The position numbers and the translations under genes were made by a program. Below the pieces are notes generated by a model that made no database searches, was not told the origin of the DNA, and saw only the letters and a list, made by a program, of their open reading frames with translations. This document shows, one piece after another, positions 1 to 10,739 of a stretch of 64,000 nucleotides of DNA. Each line of letters opens with the position of its first letter. The first letter of the stretch is position 1. This DNA comes from Vitellaria paradoxa (Eukaryota > Streptophyta > Magnoliopsida > Ericales > Sapotaceae). The stretch is taken from positions 26,838,471 to 26,902,470 of the forward strand of contig CM034244.1 in assembly GCA_019916065.1 (NCBI GenBank), written 5' to 3'.

Positions 1-208
1 TTACTAAATTCTAGAGTTTAATAAAATTAAGAGCAATTTCAATTTTAAACACTTAAAATTAAAATAAACAAAAACAATTCAGAATTTAAAAAAAAAAATT
101 AAACTGGATGGTAAGAAATTAAAACAAATTCAACAAAACTAATCTCAACTTCAAAATTACTCTATTATAATTAAAATCAAATTGGATTGCAATTCAATAA
201 TAGTAAGA

Positions 209-634
209 ATCTTGATTCAACGTCAAGTCCGGGTAGTTCACTACTTCGCCTTGGGGTGTGTTTATTTGAAAACTAGGGTTTAACTTGAAAAGTTTTGAAA
301 ACGTTGTAATCAAAGGTCAGTACTAGTGATCTTAAGTGAATATGGTTAAAGACCTTTGTTTCCTAGGGTTTCTCAATTAAACATCAAAAATTAATCAAAA
401 TTGATTTTTAAATCTATTTGAAAGTATTTGACGATTGGTTACGAAAATTCATACCAGTGATCTCACACAGATTTGGTGAAGAATTTTCGTATTCAGATGT
501 TTTTGAAATAGAAAAAAAGATAGATTTGTGAAAGGTAGATCCCTTCGCAAGAGGTTTCGCAACCTTCGCGAAGGGACTACGAACACCCCAAGGCTTTTCG
601 TGAACTACCATTTCTTAATTCGTTGAATCAAGAT
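209..634. repeat. Inverted repeat inside the element 1 LTR
   Basis: An arm at about 209-260 (starting AATCTTGATTCAACG and ending CCTTGGGGTGTG) is repeated in reverse complement at about 580-634. The match is imperfect but extends over roughly 50 bases, with a spacer of about 320 bases. The right arm borders a run of TTCGC repeats and the small palindrome CCCTTCGCGAAGGG. On the minus strand this would lie in the transcribed part of the LTR and could fold the RNA into a hairpin. Confidence 0.65.
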
Positions 635-1029
635 TAGGGTTTTACGCTAGAACTACTTTAAGCATCATAAAAACAATAAAGAACATTCCATCATGCAAAA
701 AGGGAATCGAAACAAGCAAAACATTATATAAACGTAAATCGAAATAAATCGAAGTGAATCGAAGTGCAACTTACAATGTAACATGGATGTAAAAGAAAAG
801 ATGAACAAGCAATACGAAGATAATGATGAAAATTCCAAAGAACTCCATAAATCCACACATCCAAGCATAAAAACCACTCTAAATTCAATCAACAAACTAA
901 TCTAACTCTCAATTGAAGTGTAATAAACAAAATGAGACGTCCCTTATTCAGCCATATAAGGGTTACATATATAGCTTAAGCAAAACCCTAGAAAAAACGA
1001 AGTAACACGCGTGCCCAGGTTTTTGCTGA

Positions 1030-1123
1030 GGTTCGACCCTTCGAAGAGGGGTGGGGACCCCAGAATACAAACTTTTCAAATTCCCTCACTGTGGTCCGGA
1101 CCCTTTGATGAGGGGTCCGGACC
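1030..1123. promoter_or_regulatory. Two pairs of CpG-centred palindromic boxes in U3 of element 1
   Basis: Exact GGTCCGGACC boxes start at 1,093 and 1,114 (21 bp apart). A degenerate pair, GGTTCGACCC at 1,030 and GGTGGGGACC at 1,050, is 20 bp apart. All lie about 60-150 bp upstream, on the minus strand, of a TATA-like site near 966-974. The same pairs recur at 5,971-6,136 before the accessory ORF. A role as upstream promoter elements is inferred from position; the binding factor is unknown. Confidence 0.6.
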
Positions 1124-1396
1124 CCAAAACTTGATTGCTCCATCTTTGTTTCTTCTTCACTCTGAGTCCTTGGGTTAGTCCAAACCATCTTTGATGAAGC
1201 TTCAATCCCAACTCCTCCTTCGTCTTCTAAGCCTTCTCAACACCATTAACTTCGCTTTTCTCATCCATTTCCCTACAAACAAGATGATAGAACTTGTAAG
1301 TTACAAAATAATATCAAAACTTTAAATTTAACCATTCAAATGCATTAAAATGTATCTAACTATAGAGTTTGTAATTACACTTTTCAAGTGTAATCA

Positions 1397-1406
1397 CACC
1401 CCCAAC
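1397..1406 (-). other. Polypurine tract of element 1
   Basis: A pyrimidine run on the plus strand (CACACCCCCAAC), directly abutting the 3' LTR, reads as a purine-rich tract on the minus strand. This is where plus-strand DNA synthesis is primed in LTR retrotransposons. It matches the position and sequence of the tract at 24,195 in element 2. Confidence 0.7.
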
Positions 1407-3413
1407 TTGAACATTGCTAGTCCCTGGCAATAACTTTATTAAAATGAAATGCAACTACTACCCTATTTCTCTTTTCATTGGAAACACGGCTACACTTAGC
1501 TACGTGTAGCAAGCCCTTTAAACCCCTAGGTTCCCCCTAGTGGACGAGTAAGGTCTCGTGAGGGTTTGCAGTGAATCTACCCACAAAATTCTATGGCATG
1601 GCCACAAAGTGTCAAAAAGTAATCAAGATCAACATTGAATTAGGCTCAAACTCAACAAGTCACAAAATCCAAATATCTTGTGTAATCTCCTTGCACTAAG
1701 CATTCATTCATGGACTATCAAAATAGAAAGAACATATGTGCAAAGTTGTTTCATTCATTCCACAAGGTTTCATGAGCATAAATGGAACTAAGTTTTAACT
1801 TCAAATTCTCACAAGATTCCACTATCAACAAAAGAATTAACTCATCAAGGGTTCACACATACCTATTAGCAAATAATGCCATCCTAGTTGCACATAACCC
1901 CACAATTAAGTGAGTGGATCAAATCGAAGATCAAAGTGGACAGCTCACAAAAGTATTCCAATGCATATGTAGAAAATCACACCACACATCCTACACATGA
2001 CCACTACATGCACAATATAAGAGTTACTTGCTTAGAATCCACTAGATCTTTATTTTGGTTGTAACTTGGCCAAGGGTAATGGTTTACAATGGAAGATATG
2101 GAAGTCAAAGTACATGCCTTGGGATAAAAGTGCTCAACTGCACACAAGTCCCGAATTACCCATTTCCTTTCCAAACTCCAACAAGGATCCCACAAGAAGC
2201 TTACTCACACTAAATACTACCCTTGGGACAGTTGCAAATATTACAAATAATGTACAACTCCCACAATTTCATAAACAAAAGAAATGATAAAATTTTCTTA
2301 AATTTTTTTTTTGAAATGAAAATTTCACATACCTTCTCATCCCAACATTCATCCTCCCTTTACTTCTCAAAAGCTTACAATCCCAATCCCACATTCCCAA
2401 CTTACACTTTGAGGCACTTTCTTAACCCAAGACATATGAGGGTAAGGCTAAAAGTGTGTGAATGGGGTGTATGGGACAACATATGAGAGGTGAACCAAGA
2501 AGAGAGAAATTTATCACACACATTATTGTGAGGTTTCAAGTTGGTTCCTAGGACAATTTTATACCAAGAAAGGTAAAAGGCTCAAAATAGCAAAGAAGGC
2601 CTAGTATTATATCCTAAACTTGCAACAACTCATAATTTACTAAGAGATACTCATGCAAGTGTGTGTAATGCAATTGGTGCATGAAAATTCATAATGAAGA
2701 GTAACAGAGCTGTGATCATGTGCAACCCCTCAAGAAAAAAAATAAAAGGCTCAAAAGCTCCCATAGGGGTATAAGTCTTCACCTAGTCCAAGAATGCTCA
2801 ATTAACCAATATTAAACAAAATCTACTTCTAAGCACATATAGCTCTTTTCTATGATAGTCAAAAACATGCACAAGGTTATGACATATTCCATTTGAACTA
2901 AGTTTCCTTCAAAGTTTGAACAAAATTCAATTATCACTTTTTCACTCTAATTCCTAATTAACCAAACCAAAGAGGCAAACTGTAAGTTTAAATGTGCTAA
3001 GTCATATGTTTAAGCGCAAAAAGAATGCTCAAAATTTTGAAAAATTTGACAATTTTCACTTTTCACACAAATTCATCATGCGAACTCTATGTGAACTCTA
3101 CCCCCCAACTTAAACTACACATTGTCCTCAATGTGGAAATCATAACAAAAAGGATGGGCTGTAGTGTGTAAAAGGAGCATGATGACAAGCAAGATGTTAT
3201 CACATAAAGAATAATAGAGCACAAATAAAGCAAACATGTCCCCCAACCTAAATTAAAAAAAAATTGTATTAAATGTAATAACAAAATGAACAATGTAACA
3301 AATGGAATATTAAATATAAATAGAGAAAGGAAAGATATTACCTCGTGTTATCTTCTAAAAGTTGATGTGATGCAAAAGGAATTGCAAATCAGTACCAAAA
3401 GCTTCATCTTGGT
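1407..3413 (-). other. Noncoding 3' region of element 1 with a second purine tract
   Basis: No supportable gene is present; the short ORFs are chance. The stretch corresponds in position to 24,207-25,909 of element 2. A second tract resembling the polypurine tract lies at 3,101-3,106, next to the phrase CATTGTCCTCAATG (3,119-3,132). The same combination is found at 27,920-27,951 in element 2. Confidence 0.5.
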
Positions 3414-3929
3414 CTAACTCATTGGGAATTGTAACACCCTCCTTACAGAAGTGTCAACCCTCTCTATATCAGGGATATCTTCTAAAGGTGGCATATCAGT
3501 ATATCCAGACAAAGAACTTAACTCAGACTCTATACTAGTGTCAATGTCAGTGGTATAAGAAGGTGCATCTAACCACTCATTAGCTACAGTTACCTTTGCC
3601 CATTCCATCTCTAACAAGAGTTGAAGGTCAACTTCATTCCACCATTGGTCATCAAGTAATTGGTTAGGAGTCACATACGTCAATGGGGGATATATAAGTG
3701 GCAAAGGTAAGGAATTACTCTTTAAAAAATATCTCTCAGGCCACCATTCACAATTAATTTCAGAACTCGCAGATTCAGTATCACTAGACAAGTAGGGTGT
3801 TGCTTCCCATTTACGTTTATGCCTAATTAATAAGTTAAAATTATCCTTCTGATTAAAATGGTCATAGTCATAGCCAGACTTGATGTACTTGTTCTTTTCA
3901 AAGAGTATACAAAATAATATGTTAAGAAT
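3414..3929 (-). pseudogene. Unrecognised acidic, Trp-rich ORF in element 1
   Basis: A minus-strand frame is open from about 3,929 down to the stop at 3,414, roughly 170 codons. No ATG is obvious near its start, so it may be a 3' exon or a decayed ORF. The product is acidic, with many Asp, Glu and Ser residues and several Trp (WWPERY, DQWWNEVD, NEWLDAP). I recognise no family. It lies between the accessory ORF and the internal purine tract, a position where element 2 has no counterpart. It could be captured sequence, a second accessory gene, or a chance open frame; the length in such AT-rich DNA and the biased composition argue mildly against chance. Confidence 0.4.
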
Positions 3930-4164
3930 GAAGATAATCCAAATAATTCAACACAAGGTAATAACATTAAAGTTTAAAAAGTAAAAGAATAATTTAAACG
4001 ACAGCAAGAAGGAATAATTAAACATGACTAAGCAAAAGTATCAAAATAACAAAGTTAAATACAAAACATCTATTTCAAAGGGAAAATACAGAGTTTTAGG
4101 AGTAATAAAAAGCAAGACATCTCTCTCCTAAACTATCAAAAAGATATAAAAATAACAAGAAAAA

Positions 4165-5308
4165 TCACTGAGGAGGTGGAAGTATGAGACTCTCTGATGT
4201 TGTCCAAAATGGTCTGTAGAGGTGTCCATGGGTCTGTTGGCTTTGGTGGATACGCTGAAGGAGCTGGTGATCTGCTTCCTGATTTTGCTCCATAACACTG
4301 ATACACTCAGCCAGTGACTCTATTTGATCAGCTAAGTCGTCATTAGTAACCTCCTCCTCATCCTCTTCTGGCCTCTCTGATGCTTGGGAAGGTTCACCCT
4401 GACTTTCAGCTCATCTATCTTCCTCTTCTTTTGGGAAATTGTACCTTGGGATTTGACATAAGATGTGATATTGAAAGGGTGCAAACCAGCGGCTATTGGT
4501 AAATCATCAGTAATACGAGCTCCCTTCCTTCTGAATATTTCTGTGAGCGCTCCACCAAACAGTAATGCAGTCGAAGCACTAGGGTGCTCACAGGTGTACA
4601 CCACTTGGTGCCAAAAATAAAGGGCAAGTCGATTATCAATCCCATCCCAATGGCATAAATCAATTTAGCTCTAATGCGAATGCAGTCAGAATTCCTATTC
4701 TGAGGTAGCAGGTTTGTGCAAGAAAACATGTGCAGTGCCCAATATTTATCCTTAAGTACAGACACTGGCTTCCTATACTCTGCACCCCATTCATGTCTTT
4801 CTGACAAGATCTAGAAGCTATAGTAGGGAATGATGGAGTCCCTTCAAAAGGATAAGTAAACTCTGGGTTTTCAACTCTAGGGGTTTGGAAAACTTGTGCA
4901 AAGTCATCGGGGGTTAAAGTAATCTCAACCCCTCTAGCCCAACTAACAAGGCATTCCCTACTTCTCTTCTTTGATGATAGACCCCTCTCTGAAATTGGCA
5001 AAGAATTCCTTTATTAAATCTATTATACAATAAGCATGGAATCTTGCCACATTAAGCCACTGCCTTCCCTCAAAATTTTGCTCAAGCATAAACTCTTCCA
5101 TCCTAAAATGATCAATTTGCCAAAATCTCTCAATCACCACTGACTTATGTGACCAAGTGTCATCATATCTTTTATCAGCCCCCTCTGTCAAGAATCTACT
5201 CCTATCAAATGAACTTGACCCCAGTTGTCTATTTGTAGGTCTTTTCATTCTTGAAGCCATAGAAGCTACAAACAATTCAAAGAAATTATTCAATTGATCA
5301 CTTCTCAA
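4165..5308 (-). pseudogene. Accessory protein of element 1 (post-pol ORF), frameshifted
   Basis: Minus-strand coding sequence broken into at least three frames: 5,308-4,958, about 5,001-4,660, then 4,807-4,332, with the end readable in another frame to a stop at 4,165-4,167. The N-terminal part is basic and hydrophilic (MASRMKRPTNRQLG). The middle contains RFHAYCIIDLIKEFF and then ARGVEITLTPDDFAQVFQTP, which has the layout of the domain called 'putative plant transposon protein' (Pfam PF20167) found in Athila-type accessory ORFs. The C-terminal part is acidic and heptad-like (EDEEEVTNDD, then ADQIESLAEC), suggesting a coiled coil. There is no signal peptide or membrane segment. It corresponds to 25,910-27,290 in element 2. 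Function unknown; family assignment is from memory of the motif pattern. Confidence 0.6.
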
Positions 5309-6302
5309 TCCCTATGTCCACACAAGTTCAGTGGCCCATTCTATGCAACATAACTGAAACTTGAAACTAGGATGAATGTATGTAACGAAAATGGTCCATG
5401 TGACCATTCGCCATTCACCATTAATGGGTTCATGCAAACTTGGTGGTTAAACACCCTTCCACCAAAGATGGGTCCTCTAGCATCATGCATCAACTTAAAA
5501 AAAATTTTTATTTCACTTGCAAGAAAAGAGAAAATTTTTTTTTTTTGAAAATATGAAGATAAAAAACCAAGCTAGAGTTTGAGGGTTCTTGAACCCTTGG
5601 ACCCTATTGTGACCCACGGCTAGTGAAGTAATAGGGTAGGAAGAAATCACTCAGAATGAGAGATTCATGTCTACCCAACATGAAAAACACCAACTAAAGC
5701 TTCATGAAGCCACAAATTAAGAACCCTTGGTGTTTTGAAGCTTGGGTTCAAAGAGAATGAACAACAATCAACCTAGGGCTCGAATGGAAGAAGAAGCATA
5801 CCTTATGAAGCTTAAACAAAAGATTAAAGCTAAAAATCACTTAGATGAACCTTGGGACAGCCGATTCTTGAAGAATTCTTCAATTCTTGGGGATGGGCTT
5901 GAGAGGATTTGGAGTTAGGAGGAGAGAAATGGAGGTTAAAGGGGCCAATTGGGTTAAATTCAGTCCGCAGGGTCCGGACCATAGGAAGAATGGTGGGGAC
6001 CACAGCAAGGTACCTCGGCTGGAACATTAGCTAGGGTCCGGACCGTTTGGAAGGGGTCTGGACCATAGAAAGGTTTCCTCCAAATTTTCCTCAGCAGCTC
6101 ACTGTGGTCTGGACCCTTTGAGGAAGGGTGGGGACCACAGAATGAGACAGTTTAACACTATTTTATGCGGTGTTAATCACTCAACAAAGACCTAAACTCA
6201 AGAATAAAATCCTAAAACAAAGAAAAGAAAAGAAATTTGTGCCAATCTTAACTATGATTAATCCTAACTATGATACAACTACAAACATGTCCGAATTCCA
6301 AT
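5309..6302 (-). other. Spacer between integrase and accessory ORF of element 1
   Basis: No gene is visible. The stretch separates the end of pol (6,303) from the accessory ORF and carries the palindrome cluster at 5,971-6,136 described separately. The remainder is AT-rich and unremarkable. Confidence 0.5.
5971..6136. promoter_or_regulatory. Three pairs of CpG-centred palindromic boxes upstream of the accessory ORF
   Basis: Box starts and spacings: GGTCCGGACC at 5,971 with GGTGGGGACC at 5,992 (21 bp); GGTCCGGACC at 6,035 with GGTCTGGACC at 6,055 (20 bp); GGTCTGGACC at 6,106 with GGTGGGGACC at 6,127 (21 bp). The same words, spacing and flanks (CACTGTGG before the first box) appear in the U3 region at 1,089-1,123. 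GGTCTGGACC differs from the perfect palindrome by a C-to-T change at the central CpG, as expected from methylated-cytosine decay. The position, 660-830 bp before the accessory start, suggests a second promoter; this is inference. Confidence 0.55.
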
Positions 6303-7558
6303 TCACTCATAAGGGGAGGGATCTAAAAGATCCCACGTTTCAATTTCTGCCACAAAATTTTCCAAGTACGGTTTGAGACGATGGCCATTAACCTTGAAGG
6401 TGGTATTGCGTGGGTTTTGAACCTCACACACACCGTGTTGAGAGATGGAAAGTATAATAAAAGGACCGTACCATCTAGATTGAAGCTTGCCTAGGAAGAG
6501 ATGTAACCTAGAGTTGTATAGCAAGACTTTTTGGCCTACATGGAAAGATTTCCTAGAAATATGTTTGTCATGTAGATCTTTCATTCTTGCCTTGGCCATC
6601 GTTGCATTCTCAAAAGCATCATTACGCAACTCCTCAAATTCATTCAATTAGAGCTTTTGGACAACACCAGCGTCATCCAAATTCTCATTGAAGTGCCTAA
6701 CTGCCCAATAGGCTCTATGTTCCATTTCTACAGGTAAATGGCAAGCTTTTCCAAAGACAAGGCGATAGGGAGACATGCCCAAAATAGTCTTATACGCCAT
6801 TCTATATGCCCATAATGCATCGATGAGACGTAGGGACCAATTTTTACATGTCGGGTTAACAGTTTTCTCTAAGATTCCCTTAATCTCCCTATTTGCCAAT
6901 TCGACTTGGCCATGTTTTGAGGATGATACGTAGTACCTACTTTGTGGGTCACACCATAACTATGAAGCAAGACACCAACAGGTCATTACAAAAATTCTTG
7001 CCTCCGTCACTAATGATAGCTCGAGGCATCCCAAAACGTGAAAAGATAGATTCCCTCAAGAATTTGATCACCACCCGGTGGTCATTGGTATGAGTTGCTA
7101 TGGCCTCCACCCATTTAGAAACATAATCAATGGCCACAAGAATGAATTCATATCCAAATGACTTAGGGAATGGTCCTATAAAATCAATCCCCCAACAATC
7201 AAAAATCTCCAAAACAATTATGGGGTTTTAGGGCATCTCATTACGCTTGGTTAAAGCTCCCAACCATTGACACCTATCACACGAAGGCAATAATCATGAA
7301 CATCCCTAAAATGAGGGCTAATAAAATCCGCTTTGAAAAATCTTAGCGGTTGTTTTCTTTGAAGAGAAGTGACTCCCACATGCTAGAGAATGACAAACTC
7401 AATGACACTATGCATCTCACTATCAGGAATGCAACGTCTCACAATCTGATCAGGGCAATACTTGTAGAGATATGGTTCGTCCCAAAAGAAACTATGCACT
7501 TTTCGTAAGAATTTTCCTCTATCGATTTTTGTCCAATTAGAGGGCATTTGTCCAGTCA
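6303..7558 (-). pseudogene. Integrase region of element 1 pol, disrupted
   Basis: Minus-strand fragments include the catalytic-core start ([14 protein letters not shown], 7,212 downward), [18 protein letters not shown] and IISDGGKNF. Further down are the segment after the catalytic Glu ([16 protein letters not shown], 6,899 downward), and the C-terminal part with [19 protein letters not shown] and [13 protein letters not shown]. The zinc-binding N-terminal part (around 7,250-7,390) is recognisable but frame-broken. At least two stops or frameshifts separate the pieces, including a stop between 6,648 and 6,647. It corresponds to the integrase of element 2 at about 29,500-28,400. Non-functional. 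Confidence 0.85.
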
Positions 7559-9374
7559 CTAGAAAGTTAGCAATGTCCGTATACCAAGGAGGTTGGACTT
7601 GTAGGTTGGTGCTACCATGCATGAGGTGTTCATCAGGGAATTGTTCATTGATTGTAGGTCACTAGAGTTGGACACCTGTTGGGGTAGTCTAGACAAATGG
7701 TCAGCTACCACATTTTCAACTCTTTTCGTGTCCTTGATCTCCAAATCAAACTCTTGGAGAAGGAGCATCCATCTAATCAGACGAGGTTTGGCCTCTTGTT
7801 TTGAAAGGAGGTATTTCAAGGTTGCATGGTCCGTGAATACTGTGACACGAGAACCTACCAAATACGACCTAAACTTATCCAGGGCAAACACTACCGCTAG
7901 AAGTTCCTTTTTAGTAGTGGTATAGTTCACTTGAGCCTCATTCAGAGTCTTACTAGCATAGTATATCACATAAGGTTTTTCTTCTTTTCTTTGCCCTAAA
8001 ACTGCTCCCACAGTAAAGTCACTTGCATCACACATTAGCTTGAATGGTAAGGACCAATCCGTCTTTGGACGATTGGTGCAGTGGTAAGCAAATGTTTAAG
8101 TTTATCAAAGGCTTCCTGGCATGAAGTTGTCCACTCAAACAGACTATCCTTTGACAACAACGAGCATAAAGGTTGTGCAATAGAACTAAAGGACTGGATG
8201 AAACGTCGATAAAAATCGGCGTGGCCAAGGAACGATCTTACATCCTTAACACATCGAGGAACAGGCAAATTTTGAATCAATTCCACCTTTGCTCTGTCTA
8301 CCTCAATCCCACGATGCGATACTATATGCCTTAAGACAATCCCTTGTTGTAGTATAAAGTGGCACTTTTCCCAGTTGAGCACTAAATTGCTCTCCTCACA
8401 TCGCACTAACACCTTCTCAAGATTGATCAAACACTCATCAAATGTGTCTCCATAGATAGAGAAATCATCCATAAATACCTCTAAGAATCTCTCGACCATA
8501 TCACTAAAAATGCTCATTACACATCTTTGAAAAGTCACAGTGCGTTACATAGCCCAAATGGTATGCGTCTATACGCAAAAGTGCCAAAGGGGCATGTGAA
8601 GGTGGTCTTCTCTTGATCTTCTAGTGCTATCTCAACCTGATTGTACCCTGAATACCCATCCAGAAGCAATAGAAAGATCTCCCTGCTACTCTCTTAAGCA
8701 CTTGGTCTAGGAAGGGAAGTGGAAAATGGTCTTTCCGGGTCACGGCATTCAAACGCCTAGTCAATGCACATACGCCACCCAGTTTGGGTGCGTTGTGGCA
8801 TTAACTCTCCTTTCTCATTCTCAACTACAGTGACACCAGACTTCTTCGGAACTACTTGAGTGGGACTCACCCACTTCGAGTCAGAGATAGGGTAAATGAT
8901 ACCTGCATCAAGCAACTTAAGCACCTCTCCTTTCACAACCTCTTTCATATTGGGGTTTAGCCTTCGTTGCATTTGCCTCACTGGTTTGGCATCATTTTCA
9001 AGGTATATGATGAGAACATACCAATGGGCTAATATCTCGAAGATCTGCCACAGTCTAACCTAGTGCTTGACAGTGGGCTTTCAACACTCCCAACAACCTC
9101 TCCTCTTGAGCTCTCTAAACCTGCAGACACCACTACTGGAAATGTCTCTCCCTCTCCTAGGAATGTATACTTGAGTTCACTTGGTAAGGGTTCCTAGAAG
9201 GACATGGAGGACATTCAATTGAGGGTTTAGGTTTTATCACAGATGGCTCTATAGGTTCAAACATTGGTATCCAGCCACTAACTGCCATAATCTCCTCCCC
9301 AGCACCTACAAACTCTCCAACATCCCTAAAATTTTTCCCATCTAACATTTCACATCTCTCACTCCTTGCTAAGG
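7559..9374 (-). pseudogene. Reverse transcriptase and RNase H region of element 1 pol, disrupted
   Basis: Minus-strand fragments carry the RT entry motif (RQMQRRLNPNMKEVV, 8,981 downward), the core with FMDDFSIYG (8,538 downward), and SFLGHADFYRRFI. RNase H follows from 8,035 with [27 protein letters not shown] and DHATLKYLL. Frameshifts separate 8,757 from 8,538, and 8,035 marks another frame change. The segment joining protease to RT (9,438-9,157) has the acidic linker seen in element 2. The order and motifs leave no doubt about identity; the gene is dead. Confidence 0.88.
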
Positions 9375-9456
9375 CACGCTCTAAGGGATCCTCAAAGTAA
9401 GTCTGCTCAAAATATTTCTTGCTCAAAGTATGGATCACATCTACCTCCCTAATATC
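9375..9456. repeat. Left copy of an 82-bp flanking duplication
   Basis: This 82-bp stretch of pol is repeated at 10,658-10,739 with about four base differences. The two copies bracket the solo LTR. The length is far beyond the 4-6 bp normally made by LTR-element integration. Confidence 0.8.
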
Positions 9457-9462
9457 TTATTT

Positions 9463-10657
9463 TGTAGAGAAATTGTAATTCCGGGGTTTTGAAGTCAAGT
9501 TCGAAATCACCGAGACATGGAATTGATCTCTGATTCACACTAGTGTAAACGGGAGTCAATTGTATCATAGGGTTTCATTTTCGAAAATCAACCTAAAATT
9601 ACAATTCTTACATTATCATTCAAAGATACTGAATTCATTTCAATTTGTTCTATCCGATTCCAAGACTTTTAATTTCATTACAAACTTAGGTTAAAACCAA
9701 GAAAAGCCCTAGCCTAGCGTAACGAAAGTATAAACAAAGCAATTCAAAAGAAAAACATCTTCAACATGCAACAAAACACAAGAATGAAATAGATTGAAAA
9801 GGTTTAAAACAATTTCGAAAGCAAATCAATACAAACTAAGTCTACAAAACACTACGAAGCGAACATACCATACAAAACACATAGAACATGAGATTTTTAT
9901 TACAACGAATTAACAAATTAAAACTTACACATGAATCATACTGCGAAAACAAAATCGAACTTGAACAAGCCAAAACGAAAGCAACAAATCCCAATCCTTA
10001 GTGCAATTCGAATGTAATCTTCACATAAAAACTCTTAGAAAGTAAAATCTGAACTTTTCCTAGGGTTCCGAACCTCAGAACATCATAATTCTACCCTTTT
10101 ATATCATTACATAATTCAGGGGCAAAATGGTAAAATTACACTCTAAACCTCTTCTGAACTTGTGCTGGAGTCCTCATGGGTGCCCATGGCTGAGGTGGGG
10201 CGCCTATGGTACAAGTGTTTGATGAAGTTCTCAAAAAGATAGTCAAAAACAACAGTCAGAACTCCCTCTCTGTGGGTGCCCACTTGACGAAGAGTGGGGC
10301 GCCCAAGGGTCCTCAGGGGCGCCCATGGGTCTAGGTGGGGCACCCATAGTGGCTGCTCTCCAACTGTTCGATGAAATGCCTCTGAGAACCTACTTTTCCT
10401 CCCAAAATCTACTCTCTGTGGGCGCCCATCTACTATAGGGTGGGGCGCCCATGCTCTTGTTCCATATTCACCAACTTTGTTTTCTTGCTCCTTTGGCCTC
10501 TCTTTTCATCCTCCTTCACCAAGTGAAGCACCAAAACTACAAAAGTTCAAAGTACATAAATTAGCTTATTTCATTAAAAGGTATGAGATTTATATAAATA
10601 AAACACTTAAAATCATTTACATAATCATGGTAAATTTGCATTTTATGTGCTCAATCA
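9463..10657 (-). mobile_element. Solo LTR of a related Athila-like family inside element 1 pol
   Basis: The stretch begins TGTAGAG and ends CAATCA, matching the TG...CA rule and the ATCA ends of both Athila LTRs in this window (1,396 and 24,194). It has no coding sequence. Its general plan matches them: a palindrome cluster (10,176-10,452) upstream of a TATA-like GATATAAAAG (minus strand, 10,096-10,105). Its primary sequence and its palindrome are different, so it is a distinct family. It interrupts the protease-RT linker. Six extra bases (9,457-9,462) lie between the left duplication and the LTR start, and the flanking duplication is 82 bp, so simple integration followed by LTR-LTR recombination does not fully explain it. 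Confidence 0.7.
10176..10452. promoter_or_regulatory. Four pairs of GGGCGCCCA-type palindromic boxes in the solo LTR
   Basis: Box starts: 10,178 and 10,198; 10,274 and 10,297; 10,317 and 10,338; 10,420 and 10,443. Spacings are 20, 23, 21 and 23 bp. Four boxes are exact GGGCGCCCA. The others are GGGTGCCCA twice, GGGCACCCA once and GGGCGCCTA once; three of these are TpG/CpA decay forms of the central CpG. Two pairs are preceded by CTGTGGG and the second box is usually preceded by GTGG, as in element 1. The cluster lies 75-350 bp upstream of the TATA-like site. Confidence 0.6.
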
Positions 10658-10739
10658 CACGCTTTAAGGGATCCTCAAAGTAAGTCTACTCAAAATATTT
10701 TTCGCTCAAAGTATGGATCACATCTACCTCCCTAATATC
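10658..10739. repeat. Right copy of the 82-bp flanking duplication
   Basis: Starts exactly at the right end of the solo LTR and matches 9,375-9,456 over 82 bp with about four differences. In the minus-strand reading both copies encode the same short stretch of the protease-RT linker (VDVIHTLSEKYFE). Confidence 0.8.

Larger units (their letters stand above)
1..1396 (-). repeat. Partial 3' LTR of element 1
   Basis: The right boundary is set by the sequence AATCA followed by a pyrimidine-rich block (polypurine on the minus strand), exactly as at the equivalent LTR end of element 2 (24,194). The left end lies outside the window, so the LTR is at least 1.4 kb. It holds two pairs of CpG-centred palindromes (1,030-1,123), a TATA-like CATATATAG near 966-974 that would drive minus-strand transcription, and a long inverted repeat (209-634). 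There is no coding content; short ORFs here are chance. Confidence 0.8.

Noticed and set aside
414..611. Short minus-strand ORF in the element 1 LTR as a gene
   Set aside because: It lies across the LTR inverted repeat, has no homology, and its length is expected by chance.
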